Translations under genes and position numbers: made by a program | The notes under the pieces: generated by a model | The model's input: only the letters and a program-made list of their open reading frames with translations | Databases searched by the model: none | What the model was told of the DNA's origin: nothing | Shown: positions 36,099 through 44,427 of the stretch, piece after piece | Layout of the letters: each line of letters begins with the position of its first letter | Position numbering within the stretch: position 1 is the first letter of the stretch | Assembly: GCF_004634385.1 (NCBI RefSeq) | Contig: NZ_CP037895.1 | Coordinates: 186,001-250,000, forward strand | From: Thermaerobacter sp. FW80 | GTDB taxonomy: Bacteria > Bacillota > Sulfobacillia > Thermaerobacterales > Thermaerobacteraceae | DNA: 64,000 nt | Reading direction: 5' to 3'

Positions 36099-36138
36099 GG
36101 GTGCCACGAGAGCGTCCACGGGGACGGCGGAGGCACCC
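36099..36138 (+). promoter_or_regulatory. Structured leader upstream of trpB2
   Basis: GGGTGCC (36099-36105) pairs with GGCACCC (36132-36138), and an inner CGTCC pairs with GGACG. The result is a strong two-stage hairpin 80 nt before the trpB2 start, with no T-run. The arm AGGGTGCCACGAGAGCG loosely resembles the T-box antiterminator word but does not match its invariant GGNACCGCG. It may be an attenuator or leader element; function unproven. Confidence 0.4.
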
Positions 36139-36217
36139 GCTCAGCCCGAAGCTATTCCACCTTCTTCCTCAGCTTTGGTACTTTAAATGAAAGCCAACGG
36201 GCAAGGAGGAAGCACAG

Positions 36218-37576
36218 GTGGTCAAGTACCTGCTGAGCGAAGAGGATCTGCCGCGTTCCTGGTACAACATCGTGGCCGACCTGCCCTTCGAGCTGCCGCC
36301 GCCGATGCACCCCGCCACCGGCCAGCCTTTGCAGCCGGAGGACCTTGCTCCTCTGTTCCCGGCGGCTTTGATCGAGCAGGAGCTGACGACCGAGCGTGAG
36401 ATCGAAATCGCGGAGGAAGTGAGGGAGGTCTACCGCCTGTGGCGGCCGACGCCCCTCTACCGGGCGCGGCGGCTGGAAAAGGCCCTGGGGACGCCGGCCC
36501 GCATCTACTGCAAGTACGAGGGCGCCAGCCCGGCCGGCAGCCACAAGCTCAATACGGCCGTCGCCCAGGCTTTCTACAACAAGGCGGAGGGCGTCCGCCG
36601 TCTCACCACCGAGACCGGGGCCGGGCAATGGGGTAGCGCCCTGGCCATGGCCTGCGCGTTCTTCGACCTGGAATGCAAGGTGTACATGGTCAAGGTGAGC
36701 TACCACCAGAAGCCTTACCGGCGCGTGCTCATGGAAACCTGGGGCGCCCAGGTCGTCCCCAGTCCGAGTCCGGATACCCAGGCCGGCCGGGCCGTACTGG
36801 CGGAGAATCCCGACTCGCCGGGAAGCCTCGGTATCGCCATCAGCGAGGCCGTGGAGGACGCCGCCGGTCGCGACGACACCAAGTATTCCCTCGGCAGCGT
36901 TCTCAACCACGTCCTCCTGCACCAGACCGTCATCGGCTTGGAGGCCAAGAAGCAGCTGGAGCTGGCCGGCGATTACCCCGACGTGGTGATCGCCTCGGTA
37001 GGGGGCGGGTCCAACTTCGCCGGGCTGGCCTTCCCCTTCCTCGCCGACAAGCTCCGGGGGCGCAACCTCCGGGTGATTGCGGTAGAGCCCGAGGCATGTC
37101 CGAGCCTGACCCGTGGGGTTTACACGTATGATTTCGGCGACACGGCCGGCATGACGCCCCTGTTGAAGATGCATACCCTCGGCCATAGCTTCCTACCTCC
37201 CGGCATCCACGCCGGGGGCCTGCGCTACCACGGGGTGTCGCCCCTCGTCAGCGTGCTGTACGAAAACGGGCTCATCGAAGCCCGGGCCGAGCCCCAGACG
37301 GCTGTCTTCAAAGCGGCCGTGGAGTTTGCCCGCTGCGAGGGCATCGTCCCGGCGCCGGAGTCGGCGCATGCCATCAAGGTGGCCATGGACCTGGCCGTCG
37401 AGGCCCGGGAGACAGGCCGGTCGCAGGTCATCCTGTTCAACTTGAGCGGTCACGGCCACTTCGACCTGGGTGCGTACGAGCAGTATTTGGCCGGCAAGCT
37501 TCAGGATTACACCTATCCGCGGGAATTCGTCGAAGAGGCGTTGAAAGATCGGCCGCGAGTTCCGAATACACCTTAA
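36218..37576 (+). CDS. trpB2: Tryptophan synthase beta chain, TrpB2 type
   Basis: 452 aa, longer than TrpB1 (about 400) and typical of TrpB2, with the N-terminal extension [23 protein letters not shown] lysine in [11 protein letters not shown], phosphate-binding GGGSNF, and [11 protein letters not shown]. TrpB2 makes tryptophan from serine and free indole without TrpA. The GTG start at 36218 follows AAGGAGGA. No other trp gene is near, so a stand-alone indole-salvage role is likely, notable beside the tryptophanase at 31185. It begins a run of same-strand genes to 41131. Confidence 0.93.
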   Translation: MVKYLLSEEDLPRSWYNIVADLPFELPPPMHPATGQPLQPEDLAPLFPAALIEQELTTEREIEIAEEVREVYRLWRPTPLYRARRLEKALGTPARIYCKYEGASPAGSHKLNTAVAQAFYNKAEGVRRLTTETGAGQWGSALAMACAFFDLECKVYMVKVSYHQKPYRRVLMETWGAQVVPSPSPDTQAGRAVLAENPDSPGSLGIAISEAVEDAAGRDDTKYSLGSVLNHVLLHQTVIGLEAKKQLELAGDYPDVVIASVGGGSNFAGLAFPFLADKLRGRNLRVIAVEPEACPSLTRGVYTYDFGDTAGMTPLLKMHTLGHSFLPPGIHAGGLRYHGVSPLVSVLYENGLIEARAEPQTAVFKAAVEFARCEGIVPAPESAHAIKVAMDLAVEARETGRSQVILFNLSGHGHFDLGAYEQYLAGKLQDYTYPREFVEEALKDRPRVPNTP

Positions 37577-37611
37577 CGGGCAGGCCGGGGACAGGGATAG
37601 GGGGTGCGAGG

Positions 37612-38577
37612 GTGGGCCACGTGGTGGTCCTGGCGACGGGGGGTACGATCGCATCGATTCCCCGTGAGCACGGCGATTACGTTGCATCGCTGGGCGGCAC
37701 GGAGTTGGTGAGCCGGGCTGGCGAGGTTGGCACCGTTCGGGCGGAGACCCTTTTTGTCAAAGGGAGCTATGCGTTCACGCTGGACGATCTTTACAAAATC
37801 GCCCAAGCAGTCGGCCAGTACCTGCACGACCCAGACACAGACGGCATCGTGATCACGCAAGGGACAGATACGCTGGAGGAGACGAGTTTTTACTTGGCGC
37901 TCGTGCTGGAACGTCGGAAGCCCGTCATTCTCACAGGTGCCCAGCTGCCCGCCAGCGACCCCCACAGCGATGGCCCGCGTAATCTGGCACAAGCCATTAC
38001 AGTGGCCCGCGATCCAGAAGCGGCTTCCTGGGGACCCGTAGTGGTTTTCAACGGCGAGATTCACGCGGCACGGGACGTTCGCAAGGTCGATACAGCCGCT
38101 CTAGACGCTTTCAAGTCCCCGGGGTGGGGACCGGTCGGGCTCGTGGACCGTGGCCACGTCATCAAGGTGCGTACCGTACGGGCGCGCCGCGTATTGCCGG
38201 CGACCGTTCCGCGGCCCGTAGGCTTGGTACGCCTGGCCGTCGGTATGACGGGAGACGACATCCTCCAGGCAGCCGGTGCCGCTGCGGGAGTCGTCCTGGA
38301 GGCCTTTGGGCGGGGGAACGGACATCCCTCCGTGGCTGAAGCCGTCAGGCAACTGGTGGAAGCCGGCGTCCCCGTGGTTGTTACGAGCCGGTGCGTGCAG
38401 GGGTTCGTAGCACCCATCTACGGGGATGGCGGGGGACGCGACTTGGAGCGGGCCGGCGCCTGGTTTGCTGGAGACCTGGCGGGAGAAAAGGCACGCCTCC
38501 TCCTTGGTCTCTTGCTGGCTCATGGCATCAGAGGGGAAGAAGCTCAAGCGTGGTTGGCGGAGTGGGCTATGCCGTAG
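37612..38577 (+). CDS. ansA: L-asparaginase
   Basis: 321-aa asparaginase/glutaminase-family amidohydrolase. The N-terminal nucleophile motif is VVLATGGTIAS and the second catalytic block is ITQGTDTLEET; TGAQLPAS and SDGPRNLAQA follow as expected. No signal peptide, so cytoplasmic. GTG start at 37612, 35 nt after trpB2, so probably the same transcript. It releases ammonia and aspartate from asparagine. All family motifs are intact. Confidence 0.93.
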   Translation: MGHVVVLATGGTIASIPREHGDYVASLGGTELVSRAGEVGTVRAETLFVKGSYAFTLDDLYKIAQAVGQYLHDPDTDGIVITQGTDTLEETSFYLALVLERRKPVILTGAQLPASDPHSDGPRNLAQAITVARDPEAASWGPVVVFNGEIHAARDVRKVDTAALDAFKSPGWGPVGLVDRGHVIKVRTVRARRVLPATVPRPVGLVRLAVGMTGDDILQAAGAAAGVVLEAFGRGNGHPSVAEAVRQLVEAGVPVVVTSRCVQGFVAPIYGDGGGRDLERAGAWFAGDLAGEKARLLLGLLLAHGIRGEEAQAWLAEWAMP

Positions 38578-38703
38578 GCCCCGAAGGAACTACGGCCGAA
38601 TGGAGGGGGTGAGGTCCCACCAGCTTTTCGTGGACAGGGGTTTGTCCTACCGTTCTGGTGTTGCAGGATTTGTTCCGTATCTCGAGATTTCCGTCGGGAG
38701 GGA

Positions 38704-39603
38704 ATGAGGGTGGCTAAGGAGATCTTTGTTGCATTTGGGGTGGACGTTGATGCCGTGGCTGGCTGGTTGGGATCCTACGGAGGAGAAGACTCGCCCTGCG
38801 ATATCTCGCGCGGTATATTCGCAGGAGAAGTTGGTGCCCCTCGTCTGCTAAAGCTCTTTGACAAGTACGGGCTCAAGACGACCTGGTTTATCCCCGGACA
38901 TTCGATCGAGACGTTCCCGGAGCAGATGCAGATGGTGGCGCGAGCGGGCCACGAGATCGGTTTACACGGGTATTCCCATGAGAACCCGACGGCATTGACG
39001 CGGGAACAGGAAGAAACCATTCTGCGTAGGTGCATTGAACTGATCGAGAAGCTGTGGGGGCGGAAGCCCGTTGGATATGTCGCTCCCTGGTGAGAGTTCT
39101 CCAAGAACACCGTCGAGTTGCTATTGAAGTACGGAATCAAGTACGACCACAGCCTCATGCATAACGACTTCCACCCCTATTACGTACGCGTTGGCGATAG
39201 CTGGACGAAAATCGACTACTCTCAGCCGGCCGAAACCTGGATGAAGCCCTTGGTGCGCGGAGAGGAGACCGACCTGATCGAGATCCCAGCTAACTGGTAC
39301 CTGGATGACTTGCCGCCTATGATGTTCATCAAGAAGGCACCGAACAGCCATGGTTTTGTCAACCCGCGTGATATCGAACAACTGTGGCGCGACCAGTTCG
39401 ATTATGTGTACCGGGAATACGATTATGCCGTCTTCGCGATGACGATTCATCCGGACGTCAGCGGGCGCCCGCAGGTCTTGCTGATGCTGGAGCGTCTTAT
39501 TGAATATATCAACCGGCATCACGGGGTGCGCTGGGCTACGTTCGAGGAAATTGCAAACGACTTCGCGCAGAGGTTCCCACGGGTGAAGGCTGCCGCCGAC
39601 TGA
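38704..39603 (+). pseudogene. Polysaccharide deacetylase-like protein with in-frame TGA
   Basis: A NodB/PuuE-like deacetylase read as two same-frame pieces separated by TGA at 39091-39093. Piece one has [22 protein letters not shown] and [14 protein letters not shown] (metal-binding His pair), ending PVGYVAPW. Piece two starts [21 protein letters not shown]. Relatives commonly read APWWEFS here, so the stop replaces a Trp (TGG to TGA). Without it the product would be 299 aa, normal length. ATG 38704 after GGGAGGGA. No other damage, so inactivation is recent or the base is a sequencing error. Confidence 0.85.
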
Positions 39604-39726
39604 GGCCATAACTTCGGTAAGGCGGATATGGGCGAGGGGAACCCGGCCCCAGGCCGGTAGTTCCCCTCGAACCATCTCTGGGGATAAGGCAAGAGGTCCT
39701 GGCAGGGAACAAGTGGGGGAGCGAAG

Positions 39727-40116
39727 ATGTGCCTGCTGTGTAGTGAATTTGCCACGCGGGTTCATTGGTCCGAGCAGGCACCTGCACCAGGCGGTGCCGA
39801 TCCAACCAGGGTCGAGGCGGGTCACGAAGGGGTTGGTATCCGGTTTCGCCAGCGCTACCGGCGGCTGGATATCGTCAACCAATTGTTGCGCTCACTGGGC
39901 TTGACGGTTTACGACTGGAATGGCGCCAAGTACGTGGTCGACGACCACAAGGGAAACGTAACCCTGGTGGACGATCTCGGTGGTATCTGGGGAGTGGTCG
40001 AGACGCGACTGGGCCGGCGGCTGGACCCCCTGGATCCCGAGTGGTTGGAAGTACTGTCGAGACGTCCGGAGAGGGATCGGTCAAGGGGTCAGGTAGTAGG
40101 GGACAGACCAAGGTAG
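39727..40116 (+). CDS. Small CobW-associated hypothetical protein
   Basis: 129 aa starting MCLLCSEFATRVHW, with a CxxC at residues 2-5, then a helical RFRQRYRRLDIVNQLLRSLG and a beta-rich VYDWNGAKYVVDDHKGNVTLVDD. I recall similar small MCL(L/I)C proteins next to CobW GTPases, which suggests a shared metal (zinc) task; this is memory, not a search. The ribosome binding site is GGGGGAGCGAAG. The gene ends 23 nt before the cobW start, so the two are co-transcribed. Confidence 0.65.
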   Translation: MCLLCSEFATRVHWSEQAPAPGGADPTRVEAGHEGVGIRFRQRYRRLDIVNQLLRSLGLTVYDWNGAKYVVDDHKGNVTLVDDLGGIWGVVETRLGRRLDPLDPEWLEVLSRRPERDRSRGQVVGDRPR

Positions 40117-40138
40117 CCCGGTAGTGAGGGATCGTGTA

Positions 40139-41131
40139 ATGTCGGGCGCCTCTCGCATTCCCATCACCTTGGTGACAGGCTTCCTGGGCAGCGGCAAGAC
40201 GACCATCCTCCGGCGTGCCCTCGCGGCATCACCAGGACAAGGCGTGGCTGTGATCATCAACGAATTCGGAGAGGTGGGGCTCGATCATCATCTTGTCCGG
40301 CATGTAGGCGAGAGCGTCACGCTCGTGGGCAACGGCTGTGTCTGCTGTGCCCGGCGAGAAGATCTTGTCAGCGTACTGCGAGATTTCCTGGAGCTCCACG
40401 ACGGGGGCAAGCCGGCACTCAGGCACGTGATTCTTGAAACTACGGGGCTGGCCGATCCTGCGCCCATCCTCTTCACGGTGCTAAACGATCCGTTGTTGCA
40501 GCACCGCTATCGCATCTCTCGGGTAGTGGTGACGGTCGATGCCCTCCATGGGGAGTCCCACTTGGCAGGACACCCCGAAGCGCGAAAGCAACTCGCCGCC
40601 GCCGACGACGTAATCCTTACCAAGACAGACCTGAACCCCCAAACGGAGCACCTGGAGCGGCTGATCAGGGAGATCAATCCCGCCGTTCCCGTGCACCGGG
40701 ACCTTGACATAGCTGAGTTGGCGGCTCTCGTGTTTGATCAAGCCGGTGATCACGTTTGGCGCCGTCTCTTGGCCACCAAAGACGGAGATACAATGTCCGA
40801 ACCTGCCGCGAGGGAAGACCATGCGGCGGATGTGGAATCGCTCTCTTTGGTACTGGATTCGCCCATGGACTGGAATGTATTCGCCGTCTGGCTGAGCATG
40901 CTGTTGCATGCCCGGGGCGAGCAGGTCTTGCGGGTGAAGGGAATTCTCGATGTGGGTGATGGGGCGGTGGTCATTAACGGCGTTCAGCACGTAATCCATC
41001 CACCCGAACACCTGCCCCAGTGGCCGACGGATGGTCACCGATCCAGGATTGTCTTCATCGTTCGGGGCCTTGAGCGCGAGCGACTACTCCAGTCCTTAAA
41101 GACTTTCCAAGCCCGCTTTGGTTCTTTATAA
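40139..41131 (+). CDS. CobW/YjiA-family G3E GTPase
   Basis: 330-aa metal-trafficking GTPase. P-loop GFLGSGKTT, metal-binding GNGCVCCARR (CxCC), Walker B-like ILETTGLADP and the base-recognition TKTD are all present, as is the C-terminal CobW_C domain (VLRVKGILDV, VQHVIHPPEH, IVFIVRGL). ATG 40139 has GAGGGA at good spacing; a GTG five codons upstream is less well placed. The family delivers zinc or another metal to client enzymes; the client here is unknown. Followed by a terminator. Confidence 0.92.
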   Translation: MSGASRIPITLVTGFLGSGKTTILRRALAASPGQGVAVIINEFGEVGLDHHLVRHVGESVTLVGNGCVCCARREDLVSVLRDFLELHDGGKPALRHVILETTGLADPAPILFTVLNDPLLQHRYRISRVVVTVDALHGESHLAGHPEARKQLAAADDVILTKTDLNPQTEHLERLIREINPAVPVHRDLDIAELAALVFDQAGDHVWRRLLATKDGDTMSEPAAREDHAADVESLSLVLDSPMDWNVFAVWLSMLLHARGEQVLRVKGILDVGDGAVVINGVQHVIHPPEHLPQWPTDGHRSRIVFIVRGLERERLLQSLKTFQARFGSL

Positions 41132-41186
41132 GAACGTCCCAAGAGACGCAAGAGAGTGGTGGTTTGGATCGCCCGAGACACGGGAC

Positions 41187-41213
41187 GGCGCCGGCTCGAA
41201 CGGGGCCGGCGCC
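41187..41213 (+). terminator. Terminator after the CobW gene
   Basis: GGCGCCGGC pairs perfectly with GCCGGCGCC around a 9-nt loop, followed by TGCTTTGTC. It ends the trpB2-to-cobW run. Confidence 0.7.
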
Positions 41214-41577
41214 TGCTTTGTCTGTCCGTGAACCGAGTTGTCGTTGGCCTGGATAGAAGGCTTTACTCGTCTGGCCCACTTAAGCCATCCCACCGGTGGG
41301 CGGGGCGGGCCTGCACCTGGGGGATGCGTAGCCAATTCTCACCGGGATGATCACCATGGTTGTGGCTGCTGTAAAGCAGCTCTCCACCTCCACCCTGGCG
41401 ATCCTCACCCCAATCAGCCCGCCCAGCCGGCCGGTTGATGTGGCCGAGGTGGGGCTGGGCCGTATCGAAGGTTGCGGGCTTACTGGTTTAGTGGGAAAGC
41501 AGAGAAATGGGGTTGCCGGAGCGAAGATGCTAGCGTGGAGCGCAGAATAGGCCGTGTGGGCGAGAGTGTCGTCATGG
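41214..41577. other. Non-coding stretch, nothing recognised
   Basis: 364 nt between the CobW terminator and IS256-b copy C. Open frames on both strands lack ribosome binding sites and recognisable motifs. The right edge is the IS boundary, beyond which an IS110 remnant begins at 43004, so this stretch and that remnant were probably brought together by a deletion. Confidence 0.5.
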
Positions 41578-43003
41578 TTAGCGTCCCAGGTAGTGGTGGA
41601 AATAGCCGAGCCATAGGGCTCGGCCCTGGTGGCCCTTGACAAGAAAGGTCACCGGCGGCTCCCCTTCGGGTTGGACGAGTAATAGCTCGAAGGGAGGTCC
41701 GCTCACCGGTGACCGCTGATTTCAGGATGGCACTTCTCGAGCTTTTGCGCAAATACCAGGGGGAGCCGGAAGTCGATGCCCTGCGGGAAGGACTACGCTG
41801 GCTGGCCCAACAGCTCATGGAGCTCGAGGTGAGCGAACTCGTTGGCGCTCAGCGGTACGAGCGCACGGAAACGCGGAAGACGTACCGGAACGGCTATCGC
41901 TCCCGGCCCTGGGATACCCGCGTGGGCACCATCGAGCTGCGGATCCCCAAACTCCGCCAGGGCAGCTACTTCCCCAGCCTGCTGGAGCCCCGCCGGCGGG
42001 CAGAGCGGGCCCTGGTCGCCGTGGTGCAGGAGGCTTATGTGCAGGGTGTCAGCACCCGGAAGGTCGACGACCTGGTCCGGGCGTTGGGCCTGGACGGCAT
42101 CAGCAAGAGTGAAGTCTCCCGGCTTTGTGCGGAACTGGACGAACAGATGGAGCGTTTCCGGAACCGCCCCCTGGAGAGCGAGTACCCCTACCTGTGGCTG
42201 GATGCCAAGCCGATCAAGGTACGGCAGGACCATCGCGTGGTGAACATGGCCGCGGTCATCGCCGTGGGGGTGACGCGAACCGGGCAGCGCGAGGTGCTGG
42301 GCTTTGACGTGGGCGCGGCCGAGACGTACGAGTTCTGGCTCGCGTTTCTCCGCAGCCTGGTGGCCCGAGGGCTCAAGGGCGTTCGCCTGGTCATCTCGGA
42401 TGCCCACGAGGGACTCAAGCGCGTCATCAGCGAGGTGCTGGCGGGCGCCAGCTGGCAACGGTGCCGCGTGCACTTCATGCGGAACCTGCTGGCCCGGGTG
42501 CCCAAGCACGCCCAGCCGATGGTGGCGGCCCTGGTGCGAACGATCTTTGCTCAACCCGACCTGGCGTCTGCCCGGGAGCAGCTCGAACACGTGGCCGCCA
42601 ACCTGGACCGACGATTCCCCCAGGCGGCCGCTCTGCTCCGGGATGCAATGGAGGACGTGCTGGCCTACATGGCGTTCCCGGCCGAGCACTGGCGCCGGAT
42701 CCACTCGACGAACGTCCTGGAGCGGCTGAACCGGGAGTTGGCCCGGCGCTGTGACGTAGTGGGGATTTTCCCGAACGTCGCCGCGGCCCTGCGGCTACTG
42801 GGGGCTCTTCTGGAGGAGCAGCAGGATGAGTGGTTGGTGTCCCGGCGGTACTTCAGCCTGGAGTCCATGGCCAAGATCGATGCGAACCCACCCCGTGAGG
42901 ACTCTCAGCTACACGAGAGTTCGGCAGCACTGAAGGTGCTGGCTGTCTGATCAACCCAACCCGGAGGGGACACGACTTTTCCACCACTTGACGGGACGTG
43001 ACC
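41578..43003 (+). mobile_element. IS256-type element 'b', copy C
   Basis: 1426 bp with type-b ends (TTAGCGTCCCAGGTAGTGG; inverse right end GGTCACGTCCCGTCAAGTGG). The flanks TCGTCATGG and TCCAGCACC differ, so no target duplication. Its right end cuts an IS110 transposase gene whose other part is absent on the left. Confidence 0.92.
41709..42950 (+). CDS. IS256-family transposase (type b)
   Basis: 413 aa, close to copies A and B with scattered substitutions (KYQGEPEVD, ESEYPYLW, GVTRTGQREV) and a different C-terminal tail. Triad at WLDAKPIK, ISDAHEGL and NVLERLNREL intact. Confidence 0.95.
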   Translation: MTADFRMALLELLRKYQGEPEVDALREGLRWLAQQLMELEVSELVGAQRYERTETRKTYRNGYRSRPWDTRVGTIELRIPKLRQGSYFPSLLEPRRRAERALVAVVQEAYVQGVSTRKVDDLVRALGLDGISKSEVSRLCAELDEQMERFRNRPLESEYPYLWLDAKPIKVRQDHRVVNMAAVIAVGVTRTGQREVLGFDVGAAETYEFWLAFLRSLVARGLKGVRLVISDAHEGLKRVISEVLAGASWQRCRVHFMRNLLARVPKHAQPMVAALVRTIFAQPDLASAREQLEHVAANLDRRFPQAAALLRDAMEDVLAYMAFPAEHWRRIHSTNVLERLNRELARRCDVVGIFPNVAAALRLLGALLEEQQDEWLVSRRYFSLESMAKIDANPPREDSQLHESSAALKVLAV

Positions 43004-43433
43004 TCCAGCACCTTCTGGATCCGGTTCAGCTCCCGCGCCCGCTCCCGGATCAACGCCCGCCGATAGCGCACCAGCTCCCGCAGCTCCCGCTGCTCCCGCG
43101 AGGGGACGAAGCTGGGCCGGAGCAGCCCGTGGCGCAGCAGATCACACAGCCAGGCGGCGTCGTGCACGTCGTCCGCCTTGCGGCCCGGGACCGCCTTGAT
43201 GGGCTGCGCGTTGCAGACGAGGAGCTCGAAGCCGAATTTCTCCAGAATGTTGTACACGGGCTTCCAGTACGGGCCGGTGCTCTCCATGGCGACGTGCGTC
43301 ACGCCCAGGGCCTCAAGCCATCGTCCCAGCTCGTGCAGTTCCTTGGTCATCGTCCCGTCGGTGCGGGTCTCCTGCACCTCGGGCGTGTGTACCGTGGCCA
43401 CAAGCCCGCCGCGCGCTCGACGAGGACCTCCAT
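43004..43433 (-). pseudogene. IS110-family transposase fragment
   Basis: Starts at ATG 43433 (MEVLVERAAGL) and then jumps frame to VATVHTPEVQETRTDGT, so the segment carrying the first catalytic Asp (normally GLDVHKD) is lost in an internal deletion. The rest reads as IS110 N-terminal domain (VAMESTGPYWKPVYN, GRKADDVHDAAWLCDLL) until IS256-b copy C truncates it after LNRIQKVLE. Non-functional. Confidence 0.88.
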
Positions 43434-43571
43434 CACTCGGCCCCTCCTTGCAGCGGGCGCGGCAGCCTGCAATCCTGAGACACGACCCCGCGTGCTCCCC
43501 GGAACACCGCCCCGGGGGCGACACACCGTGGTGCTTCCGGCTGCCGGGAGGCCGTCTTTTTTGCGGGCTCG

Positions 43572-43787
43572 TGGCACCAAGCCCCTGCCCAAGCCGAAAG
43601 GGCCCGCTGGGAAGCCGCGGCCTGCGAGATAGAGCGCCATTTCCGGCTCCGGGTGGAGGAGGTCAACCGGCTGATCGCCCGCTACAACCTGATCATGCCC
43701 ATCCCCTGGCGGCAGCGTCGGAAGGTGCAGCCGGAGGCGGAGCTGGCCCGCTTCCGAGAAGAATGGGAGCATCTGAGGCCGGCGTAG
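43572..43787 (+). pseudogene. C-terminal remnant of a DUF1992/DnaJ-C28-like protein
   Basis: An open frame ending at TAG 43785-43787 reads ...EIERHFRLRVEEVNRLIARYN, then LIMPIPWRQRRKVQPEAELA. The VNRLIARYNLIMP stretch matches my memory of the C-terminal end of the DUF1992 (DnaJ homologue subfamily C member 28) domain. No start codon or N-terminal part is present; the IS110 fragment lies just upstream. Probably the stump of a deleted gene. Confidence 0.45.
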
Positions 43788-44124
43788 GTGCGGTCCCGGC
43801 CGGCAGGACGCCTGCAGGATGGGGGCTGGGTCCGGCAGGAACTGCGCCCGCCAGCGCGAATGTTCTTTGCTTGGGTGTCGGACGCTCCGCCCTGTGCGCG
43901 GGTCCGGGGCGCCGGCGCCCGTTCCAAAAATCCAGCGCGGCGGTCCTGGGGGAGCTCGGGGAACCGGGCTGAGAGGGCGCCTAGTCCGGCGCCGACCCCT
44001 GCACCCGATCCGGGTAATACCGGCGTGGGGAACGGTTCACCGCCAGGTGCGTCCGCCACCCCGGCCGGGGTGGCATGCGTTTTCCCCGCCCCGCCTCCGC
44101 CCGCGCGGGAAGGAGGCCCCTGCC
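43788..44124. other. Intergenic stretch with one strong palindrome
   Basis: 337 nt with no supported gene. At 44055-44074 a perfect 20-bp palindrome, GCCACCCCGG|CCGGGGTGGC, is followed by ATGCGTTTTCCCC; it could be a terminator for upstream transcription or an operator for the transporter genes that start at 44125. Confidence 0.5.
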
Positions 44125-44427
44125 ATGAGCCGACACCCGCTGCAGCACGGGTTGCTGGCCCTCATCGGGCTTACGGCCCTGCTCTATTACTTCCTCAGCG
44201 TCCGCGGCGACGCGCTCCTGCCTAAAGGCGCCTCCCTGGTATGGGGGTGGCTCCCCGGCTGGGTGCTGGCCCTGACGGTCCTGCTGGGCGTGGTGAGCCT
44301 GCTCTCCCTCCTCTGGGCCTACGCCCCCTTCGGGGCTTCCGGTCCGGAAGGCCGCACCCCTGCGGATCCGGCCGAACCGGGCGAGCAGCGCCCCGCCGAC
44401 CCCCTCCCGCAAGGTGAGCGGCCGTGA
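44125..44427 (+). CDS. Small two-helix membrane protein, symporter-associated (DUF3311-like)
   Basis: 100 aa, ATG 44125 after GGAAGGAGG. Two hydrophobic segments (LLALIGLTALLYYFLSV and GWVLALTVLLGVVSLLSLLW) are followed by a Pro/Glu-rich cytoplasmic tail. Small proteins of this kind precede sodium:solute symporters, and its stop overlaps the start of the symporter gene by 4 nt. Likely an accessory subunit; with the symporter broken it may be functionless. Confidence 0.6.
   Translation: MSRHPLQHGLLALIGLTALLYYFLSVRGDALLPKGASLVWGWLPGWVLALTVLLGVVSLLSLLWAYAPFGASGPEGRTPADPAEPGEQRPADPLPQGERP

Noticed and set aside
36090-36140. T-box riboswitch upstream of trpB2
   Set aside because: The invariant antiterminator core and a specifier stem are not found; only a hairpin can be supported.
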